Notes under the pieces: generated by a model
Databases searched by the model: none
The model's input: only the letters and a program-made list of their open reading frames with translations
What the model was told of the DNA's origin: nothing
Assembly (NCBI GenBank): GCA_030762175.1
Contig: CM060831.1
Coordinates: 66,632,001-66,696,000 of the forward strand
From: Metallyticus violacea
Taxonomy: Eukaryota; Arthropoda; Insecta; Mantodea; Metallyticidae
Length of the DNA stretch: 64,000 bases
Direction of reading: 5' to 3'
Shown here: positions 1 through 13,051 of the stretch, piece after piece
Layout: each line of letters begins with the position of its first letter
Numbering within the stretch: the stretch's first letter is position 1
Made by a program: the position numbers and the translations under genes

Positions 1-581
1 AGCTGGGGTTGCACGCGGTAAAATGCCCTATATCCCACGACGTGTTGAGAGTAATCTGCAGCGAACTACAGCTGCTATATTCCTGTGAATGTACTTTCAT
101 TAATAACTGTGGTTCTAGGTTTTTGCGTAGATATAATAAACTCTTTGGATATCTTACAGCAGTTTATTAATTTCTGGAACCTAAACTTCACTCTTTTCAG
201 TAATAAATAAATCATTCGTGTAATTCTCCACTATGGATGCCGGGAAAACACACATGTTATAATATATAAGCACCCATTTGGGTATGAATAATAATACATA
301 TAACTATAAAACCTAATATGATAACGCGACATTTCTTGTTGGTAATATTTAGCTTAAAAGATGGGAGTTTCCATACATGGCAAGAGTAAAATCAACAATA
401 CATAATGACAAATGAAAATCGTAAATGATTGAAATGGCTATGCAAATCAACAGCGAGCTCAACACGTTCTTTGATATGCTAAATTTGAGTGTTAAGCATT
501 TCGATTTGAGTATGGTGTGCTATCGAACATTTGTAGCATGCAGGGGATCGCAGGCGAACTCCAGTACTTTTTTTTTAATTA
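1..581. other. Intergenic, no feature seen
   Basis: AT-rich sequence without a convincing reading frame, splice pair or repeat family that recurs elsewhere in the window. Confidence 0.5.
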
Positions 582-703
582 CGGATGCTCTTTAACATCT
601 CAGGTCATCAGCGTCCCATTCAATTCAGGTCCTGGCCGGGATCGAACCGGCGATCTTGGGCTTAGGAAGCAAGTATGGTCACCACTACACCACCAGGACC
701 GAC
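582..703 (-). mobile_element. SINE family A, internally deleted copy
   Basis: Read on the minus strand it has the family A tRNA-like head (GGTGGTGTAGTGGT A-box region and GATCCCGG-type B-box region, closed by GGTCCTGG/CCAGGACC) and the family 3' end (ATGACCTGAGATGTTAAAG). The roughly 170-bp middle body present in the copies at 36.8 and 43.2 kb is missing, so head and tail are joined directly. The overlapping short reading frames are not genes. Confidence 0.85.
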
Positions 704-1682
704 GAAACCCAGTACGAGAAGCAGCTATCTCTGAAGCCATGTCAAGAAGCCCTAGGTAAATTAAAGACGACTGTCAGCAGAAATGAATGTGGCATATATG
801 TCCTGTCAGCGTATTACTCGAAAGTACCTGAAACTGTACTCATATCAGTTACAACGTCTTCAAGTCTTACGTGACGAGAATCATAAAGTTCGTTTCAATC
901 TTGCATTCATGATTTGTCAACAGATTAAAGATGATGGCGGCTTCTTAAACAAATGACTATTTACAGACATGTCTCTGCGTGAAAGTAAACACAACTGCAT
1001 TAGGGTCCATGTAGCATTCTGAGGAAGCTTTCACCTTTGAATGTTATATACACAAAGTTTAAGTTCAGTAGTAATTGTTTTGCAGTGTTTTCACTTTATA
1101 CGTACCCAAATGGATCACCCTGTATGATTCCAATAACTAAGACAATCCATTCCCGGTTGAGGCATCTTATATTGCAGACTTGTAACTTGCGAGTAGTTAA
1201 CAACTCATGAGAATGTTCGATCAGTACTAACACTTCCACCCTGTATACTATAAAAAAACTGCTTACATGAATTTTACTAATGAGGTGAACTTGCCGAAAG
1301 CACTATATTTGAAGACATAAGCCTAAGTATCTATTCTTTCTTTACCGAGTGATTTATATAAAATATATTTTTCATATACAGGATGTTCAATAAAGATTGA
1401 TCATAATTTAAGATAACATAGATTTATTAGTTCTATTCATTTTGGTGGTTTTTCTCAAAGTAGTATCCGTTGAATGCAATAAAAGACTGAACCTTCAACG
1501 GTCAGAGACTGCGCCTAGTTCAAAGAGGGAAATATTAAAGTTTGTCAATAAAAAGTAACATACGAACCAACACAGAAAAGTCGGGTAAGCTCATGTACAA
1601 TGACCGCTTTGCTACTGGTAAAAACACACACTTTTTAAGATTTAATTACAAGAGTTATATTTAAGATTTTAATAGCAATGTA

Positions 1683-1683
<1 letters not shown>
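704..1683. other. Intergenic, no feature seen
   Basis: AT-rich DNA with only short chance reading frames and nothing recognisable. Confidence 0.5.

Positions 1684-1735
<52 letters not shown>
1684..1735. repeat. (TAA)n microsatellite
   Basis: Uninterrupted TAA/AAT triplets over about 50 bp. Confidence 0.98.
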
Positions 1736-1737
<2 letters not shown>

Positions 1738-2533
1738 ACTCAGCTTAGAACCAAGAACAAAGAGTTATAACAGTCCTCTAATTAAGTAAATTCTTATGCA
1801 AAATGAAAACTCCAAGAGTAAGGTCTGCATGATGAGGCCATTTTTTGAAAATTACAGCAGCATCCTGAACTTTGCTAAAACTGCTTACAACCTAATAAAA
1901 CATTGCCTTTGTGAAGGATTTTTATATTCAATAACCTCAAGTCAGATATCTTTACTGCTTATTCTAAATGATGTCATTAGAGTTCAATAAGCTGAAGCGA
2001 AATATCCAGCTTCAATTCCCGTAAAAATAATAAATGTCATTAGAAAGATTTATTACAATTAATTTGGTCAGTAATGTGTGTTTCTTTCTATATAAATAAT
2101 ATCACATCTACGATATTAACAAATTGGTTGGACAAATAATAGGAAATTAAACAACTGTTTTATTAAGTGTAAATAATATTAAAGACTTCATAATATATGA
2201 AATCTATAATGTTAAAACTGTAAAGGAAATTATTTGTGCCTTTCTGAAACGCCATAAGCCTGCCGTCAGCCTGGAGCCTCTTACAAGAACTTCATTTTGT
2301 ATATTGTATCGAAACCCTGCATTGTGTGATTTTTAAAGGGACAGATCCGCTGATGCGAACAAAAAGCTGCTAGCATGGCTGTATATGAAAGCGGAAGTGT
2401 CCAGTTTATAGAAAGGCCTTTAAAAATTTAAACTCCCACGAATACAAACATCAAGGCTGTTTTCAAGACGAATACTAGGGAGAAGTGTTAGGGAAAGTTT
2501 AATGGCCATTCAGAAGCCTAGCTTTACACAAAT
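1736..2533. other. Intergenic, no feature seen
   Basis: No repeat or gene recognised. It lies directly upstream of the heat-shock-type promoter described next. Confidence 0.4.
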
Positions 2534-2670
2534 TTTCTAGAAGCTTCTATCGAAGAGATTTTTAGCCAATAAGATGACTAGATTTAAGAGAACGCTGCTA
2601 GAAGCTTCTGGAAGCAAAATTCAAACAGTAGAGTGTCGTCTAAATTGTTGACGTTCAAAATTCGTATAAA
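2534..2670 (+). promoter_or_regulatory. Heat-shock-type promoter: two HSEs, CCAAT, TATA
   Basis: Two perfect three-pentamer heat-shock elements are present: TTTCT-AGAAG-CTTCT at 2534-2548 and AGAAG-CTTCT-GGAAG at 2600-2614. A CCAAT box lies between them (2566-2570) and TATAAA at 2665-2670, so a start near 2695-2700 is expected. This order is the known layout of HSF-driven insect heat-shock promoters. No reading frame of useful size follows within about 1 kb, and AATAAA occurs near 3414. The transcript could be non-coding, begin with a non-coding first exon, or the whole could be a retrotransposon LTR. The motifs are seen; the function is inferred. Confidence 0.6.
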
Positions 2671-4336
2671 GAATTCATTTTTTGGGGAGCGCTTCACTTA
2701 GTTAGATTTCAGATTCCGCGGAAAAAACTGCAAGTTAGTTAGCATTCAGATTTCGTCGTGCAGATTTCACGTTAATTGATTTTAAACTTCGGCATAATCA
2801 TTAAAGTTTCGCAGCTAGGCGACGCAGTTGCAGTTTTATAAAGCATTGAAGTTTTCCCTGTTTTTCTAGTTTGAGATAAGTGAAAATCCTGCCCGTAGAA
2901 AGAAAAATTTAAATACTTTCATTCCTTTCCAGCGTTGCTATAAGAAGTATTCACACAAATTGATAATTACGGCGAAGAAGTGCGTAACCGTCGCGGGTGG
3001 AGTGTATCCGATGAATTATCTATTATCTATAAGGAATCATTGTGTTTTCCAGTGAACAATTAGCCAGTAGAGGATTGCTAATTAGAAAATCCCACATTTA
3101 ATCAAATCCTAAGGCATCCTTATCTGAAAGGCTCACGGCGTGGCAGTATCAATCATAGAACATTTTAATAAATCGATTGTGAATATTAATTTGCTTAAAT
3201 CATTTAACCCATTCACACGATTCTTTTTCGCCCCTCTATCTAGAATCTAGAAAAGCTCAAAAACTTCCCTGAAGGAAACACTATGGAAGATTGGAATCAG
3301 AAGTGGTGACTTCAGAGTACATCGGCCGTGGCATTTACCGATAGACAAGAACTAAGAGCGAGTAAACGACAGCCGGCTCAGCTAACATCAGCCCGTTTTG
3401 CTAATACGCCCGCAATAAATCCTTTCAAATATCCAATCCAAATTAATCAACTAATGAAGAATTCCCAACCATCAAATCATCCAGAATAATTAATTAATTA
3501 AAAATCTAACATTTCAATCTAATTTAATTCCCCGCCTTCACAATACCGTTTCAGAGCCCGTATCTAGATATAATTTTGAGTGCTCCCTTTAATCAATTTT
3601 GTATATATCTGATAGAAATGAAAGTAAATTATATTTTTTATTTCAACACCTACTTTCATAAACTTAAAAAATAGCTAGTATAACCACGAAATTCTTTAAT
3701 TTCAAGCATGCTTTTAAACCCTAAAATATTTTGTAATTTTTCATTATATCAGACAGGTAATGATACCTTGAAATGTAAAACGTTTCATCAGAGGTAAATT
3801 TTACTGTAGTTTATCTATCAAAATCAACATTTACTAAACATTTCTCTTCAACCAATGAGGCAAACATCCCATTATCTCATATTTAAGCACAACCCCTTGC
3901 TAAATGTTCCATGGTTTTATAATGACTAATTTATTTACACTTTTTGTATGCACTAATAATGGAGATAACATAAGTGAAAGCATTTTTAGCAATTACTTTA
4001 CAACTTGTCATTTACCCCTACAAATATGTCAAAATGAGAGAATAACAAGGGAAGGAAAGCAGTTGGAGCAATTTTCCGCTTCACAGAACTAATGCGTGAT
4101 ATTTTCCTCTTGAATAAAAAAATTAAATTCCCTGAACGACAAGCAGTCTAAATATAAAAGACAGTTGGAGGACTTCGATGATGTATACCGGACCTTGCTC
4201 ATTACGCATGACTGGTTAGACCGCCCGGGTCTATCTTTGTCTTAAATGTGTTGTTTCCTACATTCTCTACTCATGTTTTGTCAATTTCATTTTTATGACA
4301 GAATCTTTATTTACATATTTCTCGGTGCCAGTATCC
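2671..4336. other. Possible non-coding transcript region downstream of HSE promoter
   Basis: Contains the GC-richer stretch 2690-3420 with repeated TCAGATT(C/T)-like words and a possible polyadenylation signal AATAAA near 3414. No coding frame stands out. The rest is AT-rich intergenic DNA. Confidence 0.3.
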
Positions 4337-4560
4337 GGTTACCGCCGGGTGCGCGAAATCATGAGCGGGGTTCGAATCCCACCAGGACCTTCCTCCCTGA
4401 TTGAGAGTTTTTCTAGGTTTTCCTCGGTCCCCATAAATGGCAAATGCCGGGAAGGCATACTGAATTTACCCTTAGGCAAATGTATCATTTCATCTTCATG
4501 TACCATCAATGTTCACCGGCTTTGTGCATCAGAAGCAACGGGTCTTAAACACTGCCCAAT
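4337..4560 (+). mobile_element. SINE family B, diverged copy
   Basis: Carries the B-box GGGTTCGAATCCC-like segment, CCAGGACC, the body words TCCTCGGTCC..CATAAATGGCAAATGCCGGG and the 3' part with TCTTAAACACTG. The A-box region is eroded compared with the copy at 42.4 kb. Confidence 0.8.
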
Positions 4561-4662
4561 CCAAGTATCCGAAAGATAGAAAACTTGCCGAGCACTCGCA
4601 TGCAGTTAGTTCTATTTCTTTAGTCAAGAGTTTTGACACATTGCTATTCATTTTGTTAGAAA

Positions 4663-4742
4663 GCGGGGTGGCTCGAATGTTAATGCTTGGGGGTAGCATT
4701 CAGAAGGTCCCTGGTTCTAATCCCTTAGGGCCGGCCATTATC

Positions 4743-4835
<93 letters not shown>

Positions 4836-4836
4836 T
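4663..4836 (+). mobile_element. SINE family C head followed by (ATT)n tail
   Basis: A tRNA-like head (GGGTGGCTCGAATGTTAATGC A-box region, TAGCATTCAGAAGGTCCC, B-box GGTTCTAATCCC, then GGGCCGGCCA) is followed at 4745 by about 90 bp of ATT repeat. The same head is found on the minus strand at 44.7 kb attached to the full family C body, so this is a body-less copy or a sister family. Confidence 0.65.
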
Positions 4837-7828
4837 CCGCTGTTTTCCCTGGTCACTTAGGCGAAGACTGGCATGGATATTTACTCTTCCTGAATTTTGT
4901 CCCCTTCATTTCATTCCAGTGTTTTGATTGCAGGATCTAAGGTATCAGATAAGTGGGCTAGTGTTATGCAGCGTGGCGATGGAGGAAGTTCTGCGGTCTG
5001 GCGCATGCTGCTTTAGGCCGTTAGAGTAGACCACCGTGGCTCTCGCGGACCTGCCGATGTCTGGAATCTAAGTTCTGTAAAACTCCAGATAAGCACATGC
5101 CCTATACTTAACACTTCCTTTCTAAGAATGAAGATCCTTATAGTAGAAAAAATATTCCGCGAACAAACAGAGGAACTACAGGGTCCGGCGTAGAGAGATA
5201 TTGTGAGTTATTTACACAAAGTTTCAAAAGTGTAACTCATACGTTACAAATTCAAAATTTTAAAACAATTTTCAATAATTTTGACACATTTATAATTATA
5301 AATAATTAACATTTTAAGGTATAAAACGTTTACACCAGTATCTTTGAACGTTGCTATGAATATTTTGTGTAAAATGTTTAAATGGTTTCAAAAGAAAATT
5401 TAATTATTTCCTCTATGGATACAAAAGAAAGATATAAAATACTGTTAAAGTAGCGATTGTTACGGATTCATAATTGAACGTATGAATGTTCTATGTTACG
5501 TCTTTTCAGTGTTTATATTTTAAAGCCGAAGAGCTTTGAATAATAAAAAATCCAAATTCTAGCAGCAATAAGCTAACTATAGACAATTGAGGTTATAAGT
5601 GGAAGAACGGCATGTTGATGTATCCTTTTTTAATTTTCATCCCTTAAATTGGCAGAGCTTAAAATTTGATAAAGGTAAATGTGATTACGTTATAATTGCA
5701 ACTCATTTAGGTAAAAAATATAATATAGTGGATCAATACTTTTTGTACGCTCTGATGTTAAACAAAAATGATAATAACTCAGAAAATAGAGTTGAAAGAA
5801 AGAGAATAGTCTAGGAAGGGAAATAGAATAGAGTACAGTAAATTTAACAAAGCAGTCTAAATAATAAAGAAGATTAATAAGAGTAATAAACCTTTTCATT
5901 ATGATTTCAAGACATAAACTTATTATAAATGTATTATCTATTTAAGATTATTACATAATAGTTTTATTGTTTAAAAGTTAATAATATTAAGTTCAAAAAT
6001 AAAGAAGTGTAAGAATTTGTCCTGTTAAAATGTAAGAATTTTCATGAACTGTGTTCTATTCAGGTATGAAAGAGAAAGTCAACATTTTCTATATTTTGGA
6101 GTATTTTAGACTTGCAAGTCTAAGAGGTGAGCATTTCTGCAGATCAAAAATAAGTACCAGCTAATTGCACAAAATCCAACGCGAATAAAACAAGATACGC
6201 ACTATGATTTAAAAAAAATCCACAAAAAAATTATAAGAGATTAAATGCGTGACAAACCTTCTTACGTCACAAGAAAGTCACGGGCGTTTACCAAGAGATG
6301 GTCAAGCCTCCCTCTTTCTCCTTCACTGGCTTTGAGTAGGCTCGCTTGATAGTTTTCTTAGAGCCCTGTGACATGTTCACGAATATTGTAACGGTGCTTT
6401 CTTTTTGCCTTCTAAATTAGTAAATTGCCGTATCTATTAAACGTATAGGGCAAATTTATTTATTTATTTTTTTATGAGTTATTGATAATTGAAGTGTTTT
6501 GTGTTACCTCATCCCACTAACGGAAACTAATATTCTTGCTTTCATTTTTAACCCTTGTTAGTTCTTTAAAATAATACATGTTTTAGAGGTTCCACTTTAA
6601 ATACATTTCTGTGTATTATTGCTTATTTCTTTGGCGTGATTTAATAAGCTATAAAATTTAAAATATAAGTAATGACAATTTACATTAACACTTTTTTTTT
6701 GGTTTGTTTGGCTTTACCTGATTTAATGTCACTATGTGCTAAAAGCATTATAAATTTTGCATTGTTATAATGATCTAGTTACAGAACATCATTCCTTCTC
6801 GAGTTTTGGCTTCTAAGGCAGTGTGAATTTTTAATTTTTGATTGCATTGTGCTATTATTATCACAGATGACAAGATGTAACATTGATGTGTCATAGTACG
6901 ATTCTAAAAATTCGTACAAAATGCATGAATGATAGAGAAATAAATCATCAAACAGAACCTCAATAAATTAGGTTAAAGCTGGGGAGCTCTTAGAACAACT
7001 GATTACTATTTCTCACAAGATAACATTACTGGTCATAAAAAACTACCCTAAAATGTTAATAACCAGATATCAACACTAAAAATTGCAAAATATAATATTT
7101 CAAAACACCAGGAAAGAAACTAAGCTTGAAATATGAAGTTGTTTCTAATCCATCAATGTTAATAACAAATATTCTTTATTTAAGCAAAACATTGATTCAC
7201 ATTATTTAGATACTAAAGCTAAGAAAATGTTTAAATAAAAAATTTGTGCCTTCTCAAAAGTATCAAAAAGTGAGCATATAAATAAAACTTACTCTTTTGG
7301 TCAGTTTATCAAAGACTTCTGTTTATTTAGTACTATACAACGATGATTCTTTTAATGCTTGCAAATACGGTTCTAATTCTGCGGCATTTTTTATACAGAT
7401 GATTTCTGACACAGCATCCCACCTTCACTCTCATCGTTTTGCTCATTAGATGCTGCTTTGTCCTCACGGTTGGCTAGAGGTTACCACAGGGGTCATTCCC
7501 CTTTTGCAATCCAATAGAAATGTTGGATCAAAAACGCATCATGTCAACAAGAAGTTATAATAGAAACAGTTAAATCCAATCTTGACGGTGTTGTTCTTTG
7601 TCGTAAAAACCCAAGTTATTTTAAATTAACATAACCTTAATAAAAAGCTTTAGAAAGAATACCAAGCAAATATTTTCTAGAGAAAAGCTTTTATAGAGGA
7701 TAGAAATGCGATGAAGTACAAATAAATGGAACTTTACATGCAGTAAATCATACAAAATGTTTGTGTTCAAAATTTTCTAATTTTGGAAAACCAGCATTAT
7801 TCATCCACGTTGCTATAAAATAGCTTAC
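4837..7828. other. Intergenic, no feature seen
   Basis: About 3 kb of AT-rich DNA. The frame at 5599-5814 is short, low in complexity and has no paralogue, so I do not call it a gene. Confidence 0.45.
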
Positions 7829-8040
7829 CGACCGTGTGACCGAGGTCTTAACGCACGACTTGGGATATTTGAGGTTTAAACCATCTCACAACCATTCTCC
7901 CCGAGTGAGATTTTTTCCAGGTTTTCCTCAAACCTCATCAATGGCAGCTTCCTTCCTAAAAATACTTAACTCTTCGTTTGATCTTATGTATCATCTGTGT
8001 TCATCCCTTGTGATGCCATGGTAATAAAACAAACATTAAA
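7829..8040 (+). mobile_element. SINE family B, old copy
   Basis: Recognisable from GTGACCGAGGTCTTAACGCA (A-box region), GATTTTTTCCAGGTTTTCCTCA, CTCATCAATGGCA and the end AACAAACATTAAA. The B-box is degraded. Confidence 0.7.
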
Positions 8041-8199
8041 TCTACTAAAAAACAAGTTGAAAATTATATCTCAATTTCAGTTCAAAATGGCCATCCTTAT
8101 CACCATCTTTAGGAAGATTAATGGGGGACTCGCTTGATTCAGGTTAGGCGCGTGGCGACAGGGGATGCGAGAATCTGTCCTGTATGTGAGGAAATATAT

Positions 8200-8690
8200 C
8201 TTGGAGACATGTTCTGGCGTACTGCAAGCAGACGCCGTTGTTAACGAGGGCAAAAGGCAGTGGCAGAGCTGGACTTTACTGGCACATAGAATGGAGGAAG
8301 AGGGAGTAGGTAAATGTTTAAATAAAATGAGACAGCGCAGTTCGGAAGAGGCAGACAACCGGGAAAGGGGTTAGGGGAATATGAGGCACAATATTTTTTT
8401 AATTATTTGTAGATATATGTGTGGGAGTATAAGTTATTTACGTTTCTACTTTTTGCTTTTCTGTTTATTTTATATATTTAGATAAATGTTTTAATATTAC
8501 ATATTCCATCTTATTTATTTCATTATTATATATATACTGTAAATGTTGATTTGTGCAATTTCAAGCATTTCCTAGTATATTGGGAAACATGTACGGTCCC
8601 AGGAACCGTTAGACATAATTTGTAACAAATATATTTTGTAAATATATACATACACTACGACTACCATTACCCCTAATTCAGAAAGATTGC
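8200..8690 (+). repeat. Interspersed repeat R (unclassified)
   Basis: Matches 12.68-13.05 kb (minus), 34.14-34.74 kb and the split copy at 53.37-54.0 kb. It has a short coding-like stretch (K-MRQ--SE-ADNRE in translation) followed by a T-rich 3' part, then TTTTGTAAATAtATaCA and a simple (CTACCATTACC)-like tail. The shared 3' end and simple tail fit a LINE 3' portion or a non-autonomous derivative. No reverse transcriptase is visible. Confidence 0.5.
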
Positions 8691-11600
8691 CTTGACTGGA
8701 TTAAGGATAAAATAAAATTTTATTTAGTGGAAAAGATAGTGCATATTTTATGAAGTTTGTTTACACAGGTTTAGTGATTAAAAGCATTGTTGCGTAGTTG
8801 TATGTTTCTCATTTACAATTTATAAAATAAAAGTTGTAACAATGCAAAAAGTCTCAAAACAGATTTGTAGATGTGCTTTCCATTCACCTGCCACCTTCAT
8901 TAGTATTGCTAATACTGTGTTAATAATAAAAATATTAATTTAAATATTTTATACTAGAAATAACTATGAAAATGTATAAATATAACAGCATCACACAAAT
9001 TGCTTATATAAATTATGCTTATTATTTTATTAAATGTTCATATTTTATTTTTATTTTCCACTAATAGAACTATATGACTTTTTATTCTTCCTTTGATTAT
9101 GAAATTTCAACCGATCATTCATAGGTTAAGTTTGTGTTCTTAAGATATATCGCGATGAAAATTAGGTTATTTCTCTTTACAGTACTAGAAAGGAAAGTAT
9201 CATACACATGTTTTGTTAAAGGGTTTAATATACAAAATGTATGGAAATGTTTTAAAAAAAAAAGAGGTTTCCACAAATCTTATGATAGTTCTCTTGCAAT
9301 TGGAAACAATTTTAACAATTTCCTCCCTAACAGATAAACGCCCGACTTAGTTTAGAGGCAATTAAGCAACAGTAAGGCACATGTGCGCCACTCAGGGAAG
9401 AGCACTTCATTGGAACGGGAAATGTAGGTTAATGTGAGGAAATGAACTTCAAAATTAATTTACAATAGATCTTAAACTCCCGGAACTCGTTATAAGGAAG
9501 GGCTGGTCAGTTAAATTGATGGAACCAATCATGATGATGTCAAGAGAACGAACAGTAAATGGATCAAAGGCTTTTATATACAAGTTTTCTAATATAAGAG
9601 TATGTAATGAATAACTAAGCTAGCTACCTTTTCTTTTGTTAAATAATTCTAGAAAGTCAATGTTGGTATTGTAACAATGAGGAAAATATGCTGCTCAACA
9701 ACTAGGAATGCTCTGAGATGTAGACATTATTCGTACAGAGTGATCACTGACCGCTGATCAACATATATTGCTGGGAGCTGAGAAATAGCTAGCAACGTAC
9801 ACTGGGAGAGCGCCTTTTTTATCAAGTAAAACGTTATGCTCTACATGTGTATCATTATTTATTCAAATACTTAAGAGTCAATCCATCTCTTTGTGTTTAG
9901 CAAAAGAAGTATATTAATAGTGAACAATTGGATGTTATCAACATATTCCTCTTGACTAGCCATCTCTCCATCGCCTAAAAGTACTTGCACAGCACTAACT
10001 ACTTTTTCTTATTCAGCGAAGATGATGATTGAATACAAACTGTTATAAAATGAAACACTTTGAACAAAGTAAATATTTATTCATTTTAGGATCTATCCGC
10101 CTTGCCAAAATATTTTTGGCCTCTAATAAAACTGCAGCCCCATCATCCATTTAGAAATCTAGAAATTTTCCTGACTAATTTCTTTGTTTTATACCTAAAA
10201 ACATTGACAGAAATGTGAAATCATCTACGGGCATTTACTGTTAATTCACAAAATATTGGTTTTAGGTCCGCTCGACATAAATTAAGGGACATTTCATGAA
10301 GGAAATAAAGTTTTTTCAGAGCACTAATAACCTTTTGTTAGTTAAGGTGGAACTAAACTTCATCCGAAAAGAATTACGTTTGAGTCTACTTTTCCTTTAC
10401 GTAAATTGTTCAGAACCCGTTCGTGAAATTAAGTAGATTCAGGATTATATGACTGTCTTTCTCTGTACAGAAGAAAACGAAAATCTTGTTATTTTGTGAA
10501 AAACGATGCCCAGATGTCTTAGAATAATTCTACAAGCAATAGCCTATGATATCTGAAGTTTTTTTCGGCTAGAATCCAGTGTTGACTTCTTTAAATTTAT
10601 CATAAAGATCATGGATCACTGTAAAATTTGCAGCTCCTTACGCCGGGTAACTTTAATATATGTAAGCATATATAAACACGATATCCCAAAATCCCCGTAC
10701 ATTTTTCAAGTTATAATATCATGTACTTTCATGACATTGCCTGCCAATTTGGCTGCAGTTTTCAGGAGCTTTAGGAATAGACAAAATTAGAAGTTATATA
10801 CATTTCTTTCCTTTAATTTTTTTCTGTAATGTTTTCCTTGCCAAATATGCTACAATTCTAATGTTCAATCGAAGTGCAGTTATTAATACTATTCATGAGT
10901 AAATGATTAATGCAATGACAGTGAATCAAGGAGAACCATTTTTAAAAGAAAATATATACGAAATATCTATAATACGTTCTCAGTACTAAGATATTGACAG
11001 TTGTTAAATTAACTGCTGCTTTCCCCAATCCTTACAGCGCAATGAAGTGTCAATTCTGGGATACCCTATACATACTCGTTTTATAGGAAAGCTACACTGA
11101 GCTATAACACTCATATCGGCTGCATATATACTCTTCACAGCAAAACCATGCGCTTAATGCCATGACTTTATTGTTTGAGACACGGCAGTGAAGTACGGGG
11201 TCATGTTTCTTATGAATCACCCAGTATTTGAACACGCTATCGGCAAAGCGCTCACCAGCCAAGGTCTTTGCCTTTCTCCTTGCCATAAGAGCGTCAGTAA
11301 CTAAGTTTATTGCTGACAAGCTTTACGTGTTTATTTACTGCAGTTTTATGGGCCTTTTAACCCATTTCTCTCTACTGAAGCAATGCTTCTTGTCGGTAAC
11401 AACACGTTCTTTTTATTATTTATTTCGTTGATGAGTAATCTGATTTTCACAAAATTATAGAAAATAAAAAAATGTTTTCTCTAATAAAACCTACACACAA
11501 TAAAAACAGCTAAACCTACTGAGAAGAAAGCAATAAATCTTTACGGTTTTTTTTAATAAAATCTCTGCTATTGCGAAGCCCAAACCAGGTCAATCAAAGC

Positions 11601-12675
11601 TACAGCAAACTAAACAAATGTAATTTGTCAGCAATACCCTACTTCGTTATTGTCAATCCACTGGCAGGAAGAGCATGGCTAGAGCGCTTCTACCGGCGAA
11701 CACTTCTTCACTAACAGCTGAATGCCGCTATATTTAAAGCAGTACAAGTTAAGTTAGTCGTATAGAATTGTAGCACGCAAACTGCCTTCTCATGTTGTGG
11801 CCATTTTCATAAAATTTCATCACTTGTCCAGCTGAACATATTGTGTTTATTAACGTCAGTGTAAATACAAATATCAACAAATTTTCTTGTTGCTGTATAA
11901 AGTGTACCAAACACAAATTAACATTCAGAAATCATATATTTTTTAACATTCCTATTTTTATTAATCCTGTATTTTGAAACACGTAGGCAACACTCCAAAT
12001 TAATTTTTAGATTTAAACATTATATAATGTATTATCATTGAAATTTTACCTTGTTTTACATACCAGCAGCTGCAGTTTTCGAATAAGGTAGATACTTTTC
12101 ATCAGCGTTCAAGTATAGCCCTTTTATGAAAGACGAATATGCAAAATTCGCTTCCCAGGAATTTTTAATTTTCTCAAAATTTACTAATTACAATGTTACT
12201 ATTTAAAATAATTTATAATTCATGTGTAAGTAAATAAATAAGTTATATATTTAATGTCGTATTCCTTAAGAATCATATGATTTTCTCGATATTATTGGCA
12301 ATCCAGTCTTTTCAGCTTAGGCTAAAATGTTTTGTGTTAAATTTATCTTTGCTAACAACAATAACAATAGAAGAACGAACTAAATAATCTCTATCTATAC
12401 AATAACACCATAAGTATCATAAAAGAGGGCATTCGTTTCAGAGTAATTAATTAGAAAGTCAATTTTTATTCATTTTAAATATTACTTATAATACTGGTAT
12501 ACAAAATATTACGTATATATAATGTGCAACTATTGCATTCGTAAAAACTACGAAACTCGCTCGCTAGTTTCTTAAAACTCACTCATGATGCAGTAGTAGT
12601 GTATTTATTACAGTGGTACCAATATAATAAAAAATAACTTCAACAGGCACATGGTCCAAAGGGACCTTACGGTTT
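8691..12675. other. Intergenic, no feature seen
   Basis: AT-rich DNA of 4 kb. A 75-codon frame at 11092-11319 (minus) is of more even composition than its surroundings but has no visible start context, splice partner or paralogue here, so it is left uncalled. Confidence 0.4.
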
Positions 12676-13051
12676 TTATGATACACTTGGTGTGTTTATC
12701 CTAGCATAAGATATTACATTAGACAAGCACAATAAGATATGAAAAAATATGTTTAGCAATAAAAAGAAACAAATAAAAAGATAGAAATAAAATAAAATAA
12801 GAAATATCATAAAAACTTTTAAAAATATAAATAAAGCCCATTGTGGATGACACACAGCTACATCCAATCAATTTGTTTTCCCCCAACTCCCGGTTATCAG
12901 CCTTTTCAGACATGATTTGTCTCATTTTCATCAGAAATTTACCCAATGTATCCTCCCTTTCCTTTTGTGCCAAAAAAAGCGCAGCATGACCATCCCCGTC
13001 TGTTCGATCCTGTAAAGGAGTGCGGTAGATACTTTCCCCCCCATTCTGCAA
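12676..13051 (-). repeat. Interspersed repeat R, minus copy
   Basis: Minus-strand reading includes the segment GAAAGTATC(C/T)ACCGCACTCC and then ACAGGATCGAACAGA, which recurs at 34.18 kb, and a translated segment FLMKMRQIMSEKADNRE that matches the 8.3 kb and 34.2 kb copies. The 110-codon open frame across it shows the coding-like part has not decayed completely. Confidence 0.55.

Noticed and set aside
4509..4940. 143-codon frame with poly-Ile
   Set aside because: Runs through a SINE head and an ATT microsatellite; not a gene.
11092..11319. 75-codon minus-strand frame of rather gene-like composition
   Set aside because: No splice partner, paralogue or recognised motif; kept only as a remark.
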